In this document: positions 1 through 8,018 of the stretch, piece by piece | Numbering within the stretch: the first letter of the stretch is position 1 | Layout: each line of letters begins with the position of its first letter | Assembly: GCF_000725495.1 (NCBI RefSeq) | Contig: NZ_JNZD01000034.1 | Span: forward strand, 1-64,000 | From: Streptomyces aureus | GTDB lineage: Bacteria > Actinomycetota > Actinomycetes > Streptomycetales > Streptomycetaceae | Direction of reading: 5' to 3' | Length of the DNA stretch: 64,000 nt | Position numbers and translations under genes: made by a program | Notes under the pieces: generated by a model | The model's database searches: none | Told to the model about the DNA's origin: nothing | Seen by the model: only the letters and a program-made list of their open reading frames with translations

Positions 1-942
1 ACCGGCGAGGAGATCACCCAGAACGGCCTGGGCGGCGCCGACGTGCACGCCGAGACCTCCGGGGTGTGCCACTTCGCCTATGACGACGAGGAGACCTGCA
101 TCGCCGAGGTCCGCTACCTCCTGTCGATGCTCCCGCAGAACAACCGCGAGAACCCGCCGCGCGCCGAGTCCTCCGACCCGGCCGACCGCCGCAGCGAGGT
201 CCTCCTGGACCTGGTCCCGGCCGACGGCAACCGCCCCTATGACATGACCAAGGTCATCGAGGAGCTCGTCGACGACGGCGACTACCTCGAGGTCCACGAG
301 CGCTGGGCCCGCAACATCATCTGCGCCCTGGCCCGCCTCGACGGCCAGGTCGTCGGCATCGTCGCCAACCAGCCGCAGAGCCTGGCGGGTGTCCTCGACA
401 TCGAGGCGTCCGAAAAAGCTGCACGCTTTGTGCAGATGTGTGACGCTTTCAATATCCCGATCCTCACGCTGCTGGACGTGCCCGGGTTCCTGCCCGGTGT
501 CGACCAGGAGCACGGCGGGATCATCCGGCACGGCGCCAAGCTGCTCTACGCCTACTGCAACGCGACGGTGCCCCGGATCTCGCTGATCCTGCGCAAGGCG
601 TACGGAGGTGCGTACATCGTCATGGACAGCCAGTCCATCGGCGCGGACCTCACCTACGCCTGGCCCACCAACGAGATCGCCGTGATGGGCGCCGAGGGCG
701 CCGCCAACGTCATCTTCCGCCGCCAGATCGCCGACGCCGCCGATCCCGAGGCCATGCGGGTCCGCATGGTCAAGGAGTACAAGGCCGAGCTGATGCACCC
801 GTACTACGCGGCCGAGCGCGGCCTCGTGGACGACGTCATCGACCCGAGCGAGACCCGCGAGGTCCTGATCAAGTCGCTCGCGATGCTGCACACGAAGCAT
901 GCCGACCTGCCCTCCCGCAAGCACGGCAACCCCCCGCAGTAA
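1..942 (+). CDS. accB: acyl-CoA carboxylase beta (carboxyltransferase) subunit, 5' truncated by window edge
   Basis: The reading frame is open from base 1, so the N-terminal part lies outside the window and 313 codons remain. The protein transfers CO2 from carboxybiotin on the alpha subunit to acetyl- or propionyl-CoA, supplying malonyl- or methylmalonyl-CoA for fatty acid and polyketide synthesis. The carboxyltransferase core is clear: a LDVPGFLPG stretch, the RKAYGGAY loop and the AWPTNEIAVMGAEGAA segment. In Streptomyces beta subunits the residue after GGAY sets acyl specificity, Asp in PccB and Ile in AccB. Here it is Ile (codon 616-618), which favours AccB. The epsilon subunit accE follows 57 bp downstream, as is usual. 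Confidence 0.95.
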   Translation, partial: TGEEITQNGLGGADVHAETSGVCHFAYDDEETCIAEVRYLLSMLPQNNRENPPRAESSDPADRRSEVLLDLVPADGNRPYDMTKVIEELVDDGDYLEVHERWARNIICALARLDGQVVGIVANQPQSLAGVLDIEASEKAARFVQMCDAFNIPILTLLDVPGFLPGVDQEHGGIIRHGAKLLYAYCNATVPRISLILRKAYGGAYIVMDSQSIGADLTYAWPTNEIAVMGAEGAANVIFRRQIADAADPEAMRVRMVKEYKAELMHPYYAAERGLVDDVIDPSETREVLIKSLAMLHTKHADLPSRKHGNPPQ

Positions 943-999
943 CCCGGCGGATCCTTCGCGGTACCCCCGCGGAAACCTCTCTCATGGAGACTGAAACCT

Positions 1000-1194
1000 A
1001 TGAGCACCCCTGACATCCGCGTCGAGAAGGGCCACGCCGAGCCCGAGGAGGTCGCCGCCATCACGGCGATCCTCCTGGCCCGTGCCGCCTCCGCTCCCAC
1101 TGATGCCGCTCCCTCCCACCGCGCCCACCGCAAGGCGGGCTGGCGCCGCCTGGAGCGCGAGCCCGGCTTCCGCGCCCCGCACAGCTGGCGCTGA
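1000..1194 (+). CDS. accE: acyl-CoA carboxylase epsilon subunit
   Basis: A 64-residue basic protein directly downstream of the beta subunit and probably co-transcribed. Actinobacterial epsilon subunits are short, poorly conserved proteins that bind the alpha-beta carboxylase complex and raise its activity. The family pattern is visible: an N-terminal helix rich in EEVAAITAILLARAA, a variable Ala/Pro linker and a C-terminal Trp-Arg-Arg-Leu-Glu followed by a Pro/His/Trp end. An ATG start is preceded by a GGAGA-type ribosome binding site. Identification rests on size, position and helix pattern, since the family is too short for strong motifs. Confidence 0.88.
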   Translation: MSTPDIRVEKGHAEPEEVAAITAILLARAASAPTDAAPSHRAHRKAGWRRLEREPGFRAPHSWR

Positions 1195-1205
1195 GGGTCT
1201 GACAC

Positions 1206-1242
1206 CGACAGCCCCGTCCTCCGATGGAGGGCGGGGCTGTCG
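1206..1242 (+). terminator. terminator hairpin after accB-accE
   Basis: An 11-bp perfect stem (CGACAGCCCCG / CGGGGCTGTCG) continues into an inner TCCTCC/GGAGGG stem with a GAT loop, 12 nt after the accE stop. There is no clear T tract, which is common for Streptomyces terminators. Confidence 0.8.
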
Positions 1243-1457
1243 TGCGTTCCGGGCCCGCAGAGGCCCTCCAGGGCCAACTGGGGTCCGTTCGGCGGGTGTT
1301 CGGCCTTCCCGGTCCGGCCCGCCGCCCGACGGGCCCCTGCGGGGCGCCGGTTCGGCAGGGCGGCGCCGTACGGGCGCGCCGGGAACGGCCGCCGGTGCGG
1401 CGGGAGCGTCCGGACCGGGGAGGCGGGAGCGTCCGGACCGGGGCGGCCCGGGACGCG

Positions 1458-1499
1458 CGACGGCCCCTGCTTCTCCGGGCGGAGAGGCAGGGGCCGTCG
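1458..1499 (-). terminator. terminator hairpin at the 3' end of the left conservon
   Basis: A 13-bp arm CGACGGCCCCTGC with its exact complement encloses a second TCTCC/GGAGA stem and a GGGC loop. It lies 19 bp beyond the cvnD stop and can end transcription of the minus-strand conservon. The rest of the 324-bp gap from 1195 holds only GC-rich sequence with a short repeated GGGAGCGTCCGGACCGGGG. Confidence 0.75.
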
Positions 1500-1518
1500 T
1501 ACGTGCGAGCGGGGGACG

Positions 1519-2012
1519 CTAGCGCAGGCGCGCCATGAGGGCGTGCTCGACCAGCGTGATCAGCGCCGACTTGGCGTCCGCGCGGTGCCGGGCGTCGGTC
1601 GTGATGATCGGGGCGTCCGGGCCGATCTGGAGTGCCTCGCGCACTTCCTCCGGGTTGTACGGCTGGCTGCCGTCGAAGCCGTTGAGGGCGATGACGAACG
1701 GCAGGCCGCTGTTCTCGAAGTAGTCGACCGCGGGGAAGCAGTCGGCGAGACGGCGGGTGTCCACCAGGACGATCGCGCCGATGGCGCCGCGGACCAGGTC
1801 GTCCCACATGAACCAGAAGCGGTCCTGGCCCGGCGTACCGAAGAGGTACAGGATCAGGTCCTGGTCGAGGGTGATACGGCCGAAGGCAGCGGGTTGATCT
1901 CCGAGACGGCGCCGACGAACGTGGTCTTGCCCACGCCGAAGCCGCCCGCCACCACGATCTTCGCGGACGTGGTGGAGCGGGAAGGCCCTCCGCTAGAGCT
2001 TGCGAAGTCCAC
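1519..2012 (-). pseudogene. cvnD: conservon small GTPase CvnD (left copy), internal deletion and frameshift
   Basis: CvnD proteins are Ras-like GTPases of about 190 residues that end the conservon operon. Reading from a GTG at 2012, which overlaps the end of cvnC by 20 nt, the frame encodes the N-terminus and an intact Walker A (GGFGVGKTTF) through SEINPL. It then jumps into FGRITLDQDLILYLFGTPGQ in another frame. Roughly 85-90 nt are missing, covering the switch I region, so no full-length protein can be made as written. The C-terminal 96 residues read cleanly from 1809. The break falls at 1887/1888, the exact edge of a 101-bp block shared with the other cvnD. An assembly collapse is as likely as a real lesion. 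Confidence 0.85.
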
Positions 2013-2586
2013 TGAGCACCCTTTCGAGCAATGTCACGGCTGGCTGACCGCCGGCGCTCTCGTCGCCGCCCGGCTGATGAATGGCGACCAGGCCCGCCTC
2101 CGCCAAGTCGGCGACGAGGATCCTGGCCACGCCGAGAGGGATGGTCAGCAGGGCCGAGATCTCGGCCACCGACTTGATCTCCCGGCAGAGGTTGCAGATG
2201 CGCTGATGCTCGGGCAACTGGCCCTGCATCTGGTGCGGCTGCGCGGTGGTGTGTACCAGCGCCTCGATGGCGAGCTGGTAACGCGGCCTGGTGCGGCCAC
2301 CCGTCATGGCGTACGGACGCACCAGGGGGTTGTTGTTCGACCCCCCGGCGGGCGAAGCCTCGGGGGAGCGTCGGTGCGGCTGCACGGGCTGGATGCGCGG
2401 TGCCGACGGCTGGTCGTACGGGGACGGCCCCGGGCCCTGCGGACCCTGGGGCGCGTACGGCTGGCGTCGCTGGCTGGGGGCGGAGGGAAAGTTGTACCGG
2501 TTGGGGTCGCCTGAGCCGTCGCCCTGCCCCTGGCCGGGGCCGTACGACCAATTGCCCGAAGACGAACCGCCTGGGGGTGTTACCAC
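1993..2586 (-). CDS. cvnC: conservon DUF742 protein CvnC (left copy)
   Basis: Encodes 197 residues from a GTG at 2586 chosen because GGAGGAGAGAGA sits just upstream; an upstream start at 2616 lacks this. The first 95 residues are a Pro/Gln/Gly-rich disordered extension absent from the right-hand copy. The C-terminal ~105 residues form the DUF742 domain, beginning at VRPYAMTGGRTRP and continuing through PEHQRICNLCREI to LLERVLSGLRKL, a winged-helix-like fold. In S. coelicolor, CvnA-D form a membrane-associated complex compared with eukaryotic G-protein coupled systems. The gene overlaps cvnD and lies 94 bp after cvnB. Confidence 0.92.
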   Translation of the reverse strand: MVTPPGGSSSGNWSYGPGQGQGDGSGDPNRYNFPSAPSQRRQPYAPQGPQGPGPSPYDQPSAPRIQPVQPHRRSPEASPAGGSNNNPLVRPYAMTGGRTRPRYQLAIEALVHTTAQPHQMQGQLPEHQRICNLCREIKSVAEISALLTIPLGVARILVADLAEAGLVAIHQPGGDESAGGQPAVTLLERVLSGLRKL

Positions 2587-2680
2587 TCTCTCTCCTCCTC
2601 CGACTGTGCCGGGCACCCAACGCTGGGACCGCGTCCCGAAACCTTACGGCCCCGGGACGACAATTCGCACCGTCTGTCTA

Positions 2681-3103
2681 TTAGTTGAGAAGGCTGCCCT
2701 GGAGCTCCGCACGAAGATCCGGAGTCAGAACCGTGCCCGCACGGTCCACCAGAAGCGCCATCTCGTACCCAATGAGACCGATGTCCGCCTCAGGGTGTGC
2801 GAGTACTGCGAGTGAAGAACCGTCCGAAATGGACATGAGGAAGAGGAATCCTCGCTCCATCTCCACAACGGTCTGGTTCACGTGGCCGCCCTCGAAGATA
2901 CGGGACGCACCCGCGGTCAACGAGGTCAGACCGGACGCGACGGCCGCCAGCTGGTCGGCACGGTCACGGGGAAAGCCTTCGGACATGGCCAGAAGGAGTC
3001 CGTCGGCGGAGACCACCACCGTGTGCGACACCCCGGGGGTGTTGTCCACGAAATTGGTGATCAACCAGTTCAGGTTCTGTGCCGCCTGGCTCATCGGGCT
3101 CAC
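2681..3103 (-). CDS. cvnB: conservon roadblock/LC7 protein CvnB (left copy)
   Basis: A 140-residue roadblock/LC7 domain protein, the family that includes MglB-type GTPase-activating partners. It probably regulates or scaffolds the CvnD GTPase. The GTG start at 3103 is supported by GGAG eight nt upstream; the ATG at 3094 would be too far from it. The stop of cvnA lies two bases before this start, so the two are translationally linked. The domain runs over nearly the whole length, with VVVSADGLLLAMSEGFPRD as its first strand pair. The protein differs from the right-hand copy at only a handful of positions. Confidence 0.95.
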   Translation of the reverse strand: MSPMSQAAQNLNWLITNFVDNTPGVSHTVVVSADGLLLAMSEGFPRDRADQLAAVASGLTSLTAGASRIFEGGHVNQTVVEMERGFLFLMSISDGSSLAVLAHPEADIGLIGYEMALLVDRAGTVLTPDLRAELQGSLLN

Positions 3104-3105
3104 AA

Positions 3106-6100
3106 CTAACGCTCCTGGTTGTAGGTGCTGTCAGGACCGAGGCCCTGGCCGTTCGTGTCACTGCCTGCATTGCGTCCCCGCTCCACGCCGCGACGCAGGT
3201 TGCTCAGCCTGCCCCGGACGTCCTCGGGAGCACGGGAGACCTGGGGGCCTCCCTGGGGGGTCGATTCCGCGGTTCCCTCGACCAGGTTGGCCTTGGGCAC
3301 CCGCCGCGGGAGACCGGACGAGGTGACCCCGCCCGCCTTGGGCTTCTTCAGCTGCTCGGCGCGCTGCCACCGATCGTCGTTCGACGACCGCCAGTCGTCG
3401 CCCGTGTTCCCGGAGGACATGGGCGCCGCCTGCTCCCTCGCCGGTTGCGCCGGGCGCCGGGCGTTGCCGGCGGGGGCGGGGCCGCGACGGGGGAGACCCG
3501 CGTCGGTCATCGTGTGGGGGGCCGAAGTGGCCGGTCCCGGACGACCAAAGCCTACGCTGTCCCGCTCACTCGCGTCAGCGACCTGCGGAGATTCCGCTTC
3601 CGGAGCGTAGTCGGACCGGTACCCGCCCTGGTACGCGTCCTGCTGCTGCGGCCAGTCGTCCTGGTAGGACGGCTCACCGAAGCCCGACAGCGAATCCTGG
3701 GCGGAGTTGCCCGTTCCGGCGTGCTCCTGCTGGACCGGCTCCTGGTAGGAGGGATCAGGGTAGCCGCCGTTGGACGGGAAGTACGCCTCGTCGTACGCAG
3801 CCTGCTGCGGCTCCTCGTACGACGTCTGCTGGTTGTACGTGGTCTGCTGCTCCTCGTGCACGCCCTGGGCGCCGTCGTACGCCGGGGCGTCGAAGGACGG
3901 CTGTCCGTTGTCGTACGCGGGCTGGCCGGCGTCGAAGCCCTCGGCGTAGCCCTGGGGCGCCTCGATGGCGTCGGGGCCGTGCGTCTGGGCCTCCAGGGCC
4001 GCACGGCGCTCCTCGCGCATCAGGGAGCGGCCCACGGGGTCCAGGTCGCGGATGTCGTCCGGCACCTCGTAGCGGCTGTCGTCGAAGCCGAGGTCCGCGG
4101 CCGTGAGCACCGGCTGCTGCTGGGTCCCGAAGTTCTCCCCCGGGAACGACTGCTGCTGCTGCTCGGGAATGATCTGGGACACGGTGAACTCGTCGCGCAT
4201 CGGCTGCTCGCCACCGCCACCGTGGGTGATGGCGTCGGGGAGCATGACCAGGGAGGTGGTGCCGGCCTGCTCGCCCGAGGGGCGGAGCTGGACGCGGATT
4301 CCGTGGCGGTCGGACAGCCGGCCGACCACGAACAGGCCCATGCGCTGCGAGATCGCGGCGTCCACGGTCGGCGGGTTGGCCAGCTTGTGGTTGATGTCCG
4401 CGAAGTCCTCGGCGGTGAGGCCGATGCCCTTGTCGTGGATCTCGACCATGATGCGGCCGTCGGGCAGACGGGTCGCGGTGACGCGGACCTTGGTCTGCGG
4501 GGAGGAGAACGTGGTCGCGTTCTCCAGCAGCTCGGCGAGCAGGTGCACGAGGTCGGTCACGGCGCGGCCGTGGATCTCGGCCTCCGGGACGCCGGAGAGC
4601 TCGATGCGCTCGTACTGCTCCACCTCGGAGGAGGCGGCGCGCAGCACGTCCACCAGCGGGACCGGCTGGTCCCAGCGGCGTCCGGGCTCCTCGCCCGCGA
4701 GGACCAGGAGGTTCTCGCCGTTGCGGCGCATACGGGTCGCGAGGTGGTCCAGGCGGAAGAGGTTCTCCAGCTGGTCCGGGTCGGCCTCGTTGTTCTCCAG
4801 GTCGGTGATCAGGGTCAGCTGGCCCTCGATCAGCGACTGGTTGCGGCGCGAGAGGTTCGTGAAGATCGCGTTGATGTTGCCTCGCAGGAGGGCCTGCTCG
4901 GCGGCCAGTCGTACGGCCTCGCGGTGGACCTGGTCGAAGGCCCGGGCGACTTCGCCGATCTCGTCCGTGCTGTTGATCGGGATCGGCTGCACGCGGGTGT
5001 CGACCCGGCCGGGGTCGGTGCGCGAGAGCTGGTCGACCAGCATCGGCAGACGCTGCTCGGCGACGTTGAAGGCCGCGCTGCGCAGCTGGCGCATCGAGCG
5101 GCTCATCTGGCGGGCCACCATGCCGGCCAGGATGAACGCGGCGAGCAGGGCGACGACGACGACGGCACCGGTGATGAAGGCGTCGGTCTTGGCCGTGTCG
5201 GAGATGTCGCCGGCCTCGGCCACGGCCTTGTCGGCGAGGTCGGACTCGATCTTGCGGTACGCGTTGTACTTGGCGGTGTTGACCGCCATCCAGTTCTGCG
5301 CGGTGATGCCGTTCGCGGCGAGCTTGGCCCGGTCGCTCTCCAGCGACGACGGGAGCGAGGAGAGCTCCTTGACCATCTCGGTCGTCTTCGCCGGCGGCGG
5401 TATGTAGTTCGGGTCCTTGGCCGCGGCCTCCTGGGCCGCCTGCGTCAGCTCGGCCTTGACGGTCGCCGTCGCGGCGGTGAGCTTGGCGGCGTCGTCCTCG
5501 GTGCCACCGCCCTTGTACTCCTCGATGGCGATGCCCTCGAGGTAGGCGTACGAGGACAGGGCGACGCGCTGGCTGGCGAGGCTGCTGTTGCCGGGGCCCG
5601 GCTTGACCAGCATGTGCACACCGATGGAGCGCTCCAGCGACAGCGCGGCCTTGGACAGCGAGATCGCGTAGACCGTACGGCCGTAGCTGGTGATGTTTCC
5701 GGTGCCCAGACCGAGCTCGTTGGCGAACTCCATCAGCGGGTGCTGGATCTGGAGGTAGCCCTCCTCGGTCTTCACGCCGGGGAGCGCGGTCGTGTAGGCC
5801 GCGCCCCGGAGCTTCTCGAGACCGGGCTCGACGTCGCGGAATATCTGGAGACGGCGCTCCAGGCCCGGCGTCTTGGGCATGTTCTGGGCGGCCTCGTCGA
5901 AGGCGTCGGCGGCCAGGTCGGTGTCCCGGCGGACCTTGACGACGGTCGCGTCCTTCGTGCCCTTGCCCGACAGCAGCGGGGCGGCGCTGAGGTCGCGCTC
6001 GACGAACAGCTTGTCGCCGTAGTTCAGCGCCGCCTGCACGAGGAGGGCCGTCTTCTCGGCGTCCTGGGCTTCCTGCCAGGTGTCGATCGAGCTCTTCACC

Positions 6101-6309
6101 TGGAAGCCGCCCATGACGAGGCCGACCACCACGGGGATGAGCAGGATCGCGTTCAGCCTGGTCGGCACGCGCCAGTTGCGCGGGGAGAATCGGCCTCCGC
6201 TCGGCGCGGGCGCCGGCGTGGGCTCCGGACCGGCGGCCACTTGTGCGGGCGCCGCTCCGCGCGCCGGCGGGGTGAAGTTGCCCCGTGCCGACGGCTCGGG
6301 ACCGTTCAT
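3106..6309 (-). CDS. cvnA: conservon sensor histidine kinase-like protein CvnA (left copy)
   Basis: 1067 residues from the ATG at 6309, preceded by GAGGCGAA. The N-terminus is Pro/Ala-rich and cytoplasmic. One membrane segment near residue 60 (LIPVVVGLVMGGF) and another near residue 385 (AVVVVALLAAFILAGMVA) flank an extracellular nitrate-sensor-like helical domain. A HAMP-like linker follows, then a dimerisation helix with LDHLATRMRRNGENLL and a GHKL ATPase domain (ELLENATTFSSP, IHDKGIGL). The last ~330 residues are Gln/Tyr/Pro-rich and disordered. CvnA sits at the membrane and likely signals through CvnB-D. It heads the left operon. Confidence 0.95.
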   Translation of the reverse strand: MNGPEPSARGNFTPPARGAAPAQVAAGPEPTPAPAPSGGRFSPRNWRVPTRLNAILLIPVVVGLVMGGFQVKSSIDTWQEAQDAEKTALLVQAALNYGDKLFVERDLSAAPLLSGKGTKDATVVKVRRDTDLAADAFDEAAQNMPKTPGLERRLQIFRDVEPGLEKLRGAAYTTALPGVKTEEGYLQIQHPLMEFANELGLGTGNITSYGRTVYAISLSKAALSLERSIGVHMLVKPGPGNSSLASQRVALSSYAYLEGIAIEEYKGGGTEDDAAKLTAATATVKAELTQAAQEAAAKDPNYIPPPAKTTEMVKELSSLPSSLESDRAKLAANGITAQNWMAVNTAKYNAYRKIESDLADKAVAEAGDISDTAKTDAFITGAVVVVALLAAFILAGMVARQMSRSMRQLRSAAFNVAEQRLPMLVDQLSRTDPGRVDTRVQPIPINSTDEIGEVARAFDQVHREAVRLAAEQALLRGNINAIFTNLSRRNQSLIEGQLTLITDLENNEADPDQLENLFRLDHLATRMRRNGENLLVLAGEEPGRRWDQPVPLVDVLRAASSEVEQYERIELSGVPEAEIHGRAVTDLVHLLAELLENATTFSSPQTKVRVTATRLPDGRIMVEIHDKGIGLTAEDFADINHKLANPPTVDAAISQRMGLFVVGRLSDRHGIRVQLRPSGEQAGTTSLVMLPDAITHGGGGEQPMRDEFTVSQIIPEQQQQSFPGENFGTQQQPVLTAADLGFDDSRYEVPDDIRDLDPVGRSLMREERRAALEAQTHGPDAIEAPQGYAEGFDAGQPAYDNGQPSFDAPAYDGAQGVHEEQQTTYNQQTSYEEPQQAAYDEAYFPSNGGYPDPSYQEPVQQEHAGTGNSAQDSLSGFGEPSYQDDWPQQQDAYQGGYRSDYAPEAESPQVADASERDSVGFGRPGPATSAPHTMTDAGLPRRGPAPAGNARRPAQPAREQAAPMSSGNTGDDWRSSNDDRWQRAEQLKKPKAGGVTSSGLPRRVPKANLVEGTAESTPQGGPQVSRAPEDVRGRLSNLRRGVERGRNAGSDTNGQGLGPDSTYNQER

Positions 6310-6493
6310 GCTTCGCCTCACTCGACCAACAACCTCTCGGCGTCGGCACCTACTGTGTGCCGCCGTATCTACCAGCGCCCTTGACTACTGGGCAGTTCAG
6401 CGCATTCCAGCACGTCAAGCAGCGCCATTCCAAACACTCGGAACGGATGATTCCGAGTGGTGCTGGCCACAGATAAATCGGTCATAAAGAGCG

Positions 6494-6515
6494 AGCCCCG
6501 CCAAAAGACGGGGCT
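6494..6515 (-). terminator. terminator hairpin between the conservons
   Basis: AGCCCCG and CGGGGCT pair around an 8-nt A-rich loop. On the minus strand the stem is followed by CGCTCTTTAT, a short T-rich run. Confidence 0.65.
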
Positions 6516-6597
6516 TTCATGAACGCAGCGGCACCGGGCGACCGCTATGCGTGTCAGGGCCAGCGAAATTCTCTGTCGAAACGTTATGAACACCGAG

Positions 6598-6625
6598 GCC
6601 GGCCGTGTCAAATGACACAGCCGGC
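6598..6625 (-). terminator. long inverted repeat after cvnD (right copy)
   Basis: Arms GCCGGCCGTGTCA and TGACACAGCCGGC pair over 13 bp with one mismatch and a 2-nt loop, 47 bp beyond the right cvnD stop. It is a terminator or possibly an operator. Confidence 0.55.
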
Positions 6626-6672
6626 TCCCATGTGACTACCACAACTTCCATACAGGACCGTCGACTTGATCG

Positions 6673-7105
6673 TTAACGCAGACGGGCCATGAGCGCGTGC
6701 TCGACCAGGGTGATCAGAGCGCTCTTCGCATCTGCACGGTGTCGCGCGTCCGTCGTGATGATCGGCGCGTCCGGGCCGATCTGAAGGGCCTCGCGCACTT
6801 CCTCCGGGTTGTACGGCTGGTGACCGTCGAAGCCGTTGAGGGCGATGACGAACGGCAGGCCGCTGTTCTCGAAGTAGTCGACCGCCGGGAAGCAGTCGGC
6901 GAGACGCCGGGTGTCCACCAGGACCACGGCACCGATGGCACCGCGGACCAGGTCGTCCCACATGAACCAGAAGCGGTCCTGGCCCGGCGTACCGAAGAGG
7001 TACAGGATCAGGTCCTGGTCGAGGGTGATACGGCCGAAGGCCACCCGCTACGACGATCTTCGCGGAGGTGGTCGCCCGGCCTCCGTCAGAGCTTGCGAAG
7101 TCCAC
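6673..7105 (-). pseudogene. cvnD: conservon small GTPase CvnD (right copy), internal deletion and frameshift
   Basis: From a GTG at 7105 the N-terminus reads as far as SAKIVVAGG, where a Walker A should follow. The sequence instead jumps into FGRITLDQDLILYLFGTPGQ in another frame. About 145-150 nt are missing, removing the whole P-loop and switch I. The C-terminal 123 residues are intact and nearly identical to the left copy, including DLVRGAIGAVVLVDTRRLAD. The junction is at 7041/7042, again the edge of the 101-bp block shared with the left copy (1787-1887 and 6941-7041). The start overlaps cvnC by 20 nt, the normal arrangement. Confidence 0.85.
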
Positions 7106-7484
7106 TGAGCACCCTTTCGAGCAGTGTCACGTCCGGCGCGCCGCCGTTGTTCTCATCGCCGCCAGGCTGGTGAATGGCGACAAGTCCGGCCTCGGCGAGG
7201 TCCGCGACAAGGATCCTGGCCACGCCGAGCGGCATGGACAGGAGGGCCGACACCTCGGCCACCGACTTCACTTCCCGGCACAGATGGCAGATGCGCTGGT
7301 GTTCGGGGAGCAGACCCATCAGCTGGGCCGGATCGGCCGTGGTGCTGATCAGAGCCTCTATGGCCAGTTGGTACCGCGGCCTGGTCCGGCCGCCGGTCAT
7401 CGCGTACGGACGTACCAGCGGCTGGTCGCCTTCATCCCCGTACGACTCGGCGTACGGATCATGAGAGGCGGGGGGCGGGGTCAT
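7086..7484 (-). CDS. cvnC: conservon DUF742 protein CvnC (right copy)
   Basis: 132 residues from an ATG with a strong GGAGGATTC ribosome binding site. Almost the whole protein is the DUF742 domain, with LVRPYAMTGGRTRP near residue 23 and the closing LLERVLSGLRKL. It lacks the ~75-residue Pro/Gln-rich extension of the left copy. It lies 111 bp after cvnB and overlaps the cvnD start by 20 nt. Confidence 0.94.
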   Translation of the reverse strand: MTPPPASHDPYAESYGDEGDQPLVRPYAMTGGRTRPRYQLAIEALISTTADPAQLMGLLPEHQRICHLCREVKSVAEVSALLSMPLGVARILVADLAEAGLVAIHQPGGDENNGGAPDVTLLERVLSGLRKL

Positions 7485-7595
7485 GAATCCTCCGGGCGGG
7501 ACAGCAAGTCGGTCAGTCGTGCCGTCTGTAAGGGCCGGTGGGGGGATTGTGGCGGCCGGACGGTGATTTCGTGCGGTGTCTGGATCCGGCGGCGG

Positions 7596-8018
7596 TCAGT
7601 GAAGCAGACTGCCTTGTAGTTCGGCACGCAGGTCCGGCGTGAGGACGGCGCCCGCACGGTCGACGAGCAGTGCCATCTCGTAGCCGACAAGGCCGATGTC
7701 GCACTCCGGGTGGGAGAGGACCGCGAGAGACGATCCGTCCGAAACCGACATCAGGAAGAGGAAACCGCGCTCCATCTCCACGACCGTCTGGGCAACCGAG
7801 CCGCCCTCGAAGATCCGGGAGGCCCCGGCCGTCAGCGAGGTGAGTCCGGAGGCGACGGCCGCCAGTTGGTCCGCGCGGTCGCGGGGGAAGCCTTCGGACA
7901 TCGCCAGAAGGAGTCCGTCGGCGGACACGACGACGGTGTGGGACACACCAGGGGTGTTGTCCACGAAGTTGGTGATCAACCAGTTGAGGTTCTGTGCCGC
8001 CTGGCTCATCGGGCTCAA
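7596..8018 (-). CDS. cvnB: conservon roadblock/LC7 protein CvnB (right copy)
   Basis: 140 residues with the roadblock/LC7 fold, nearly identical to the left copy. The start is a TTG at 8018: GGAG lies six nt upstream, whereas the in-frame ATG at 8009 is 15 nt from it, and the left copy uses GTG in the same place. The start directly abuts the cvnA stop, indicating translational coupling. Expected partners are CvnA, CvnC and CvnD in a membrane-bound complex. Confidence 0.95.
   Translation of the reverse strand: MSPMSQAAQNLNWLITNFVDNTPGVSHTVVVSADGLLLAMSEGFPRDRADQLAAVASGLTSLTAGASRIFEGGSVAQTVVEMERGFLFLMSVSDGSSLAVLSHPECDIGLVGYEMALLVDRAGAVLTPDLRAELQGSLLH

Larger units (their letters stand above)
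6310..6672 (-). other. inter-conservon region
   Basis: This 363-bp gap must hold the promoter of the left conservon, which reads leftward from 6309, and the end of the right conservon transcript. Two hairpins lie in it. I see no convincing -35/-10 pair and no gene. Confidence 0.6.

Noticed and set aside
3079..6384. 1101-codon open frame on the plus strand antisense to cvnA
   Set aside because: GC-rich antisense shadow with low-complexity Arg/Val/Leu/Gly sequence and no domain; the minus strand encodes a clear sensor kinase.
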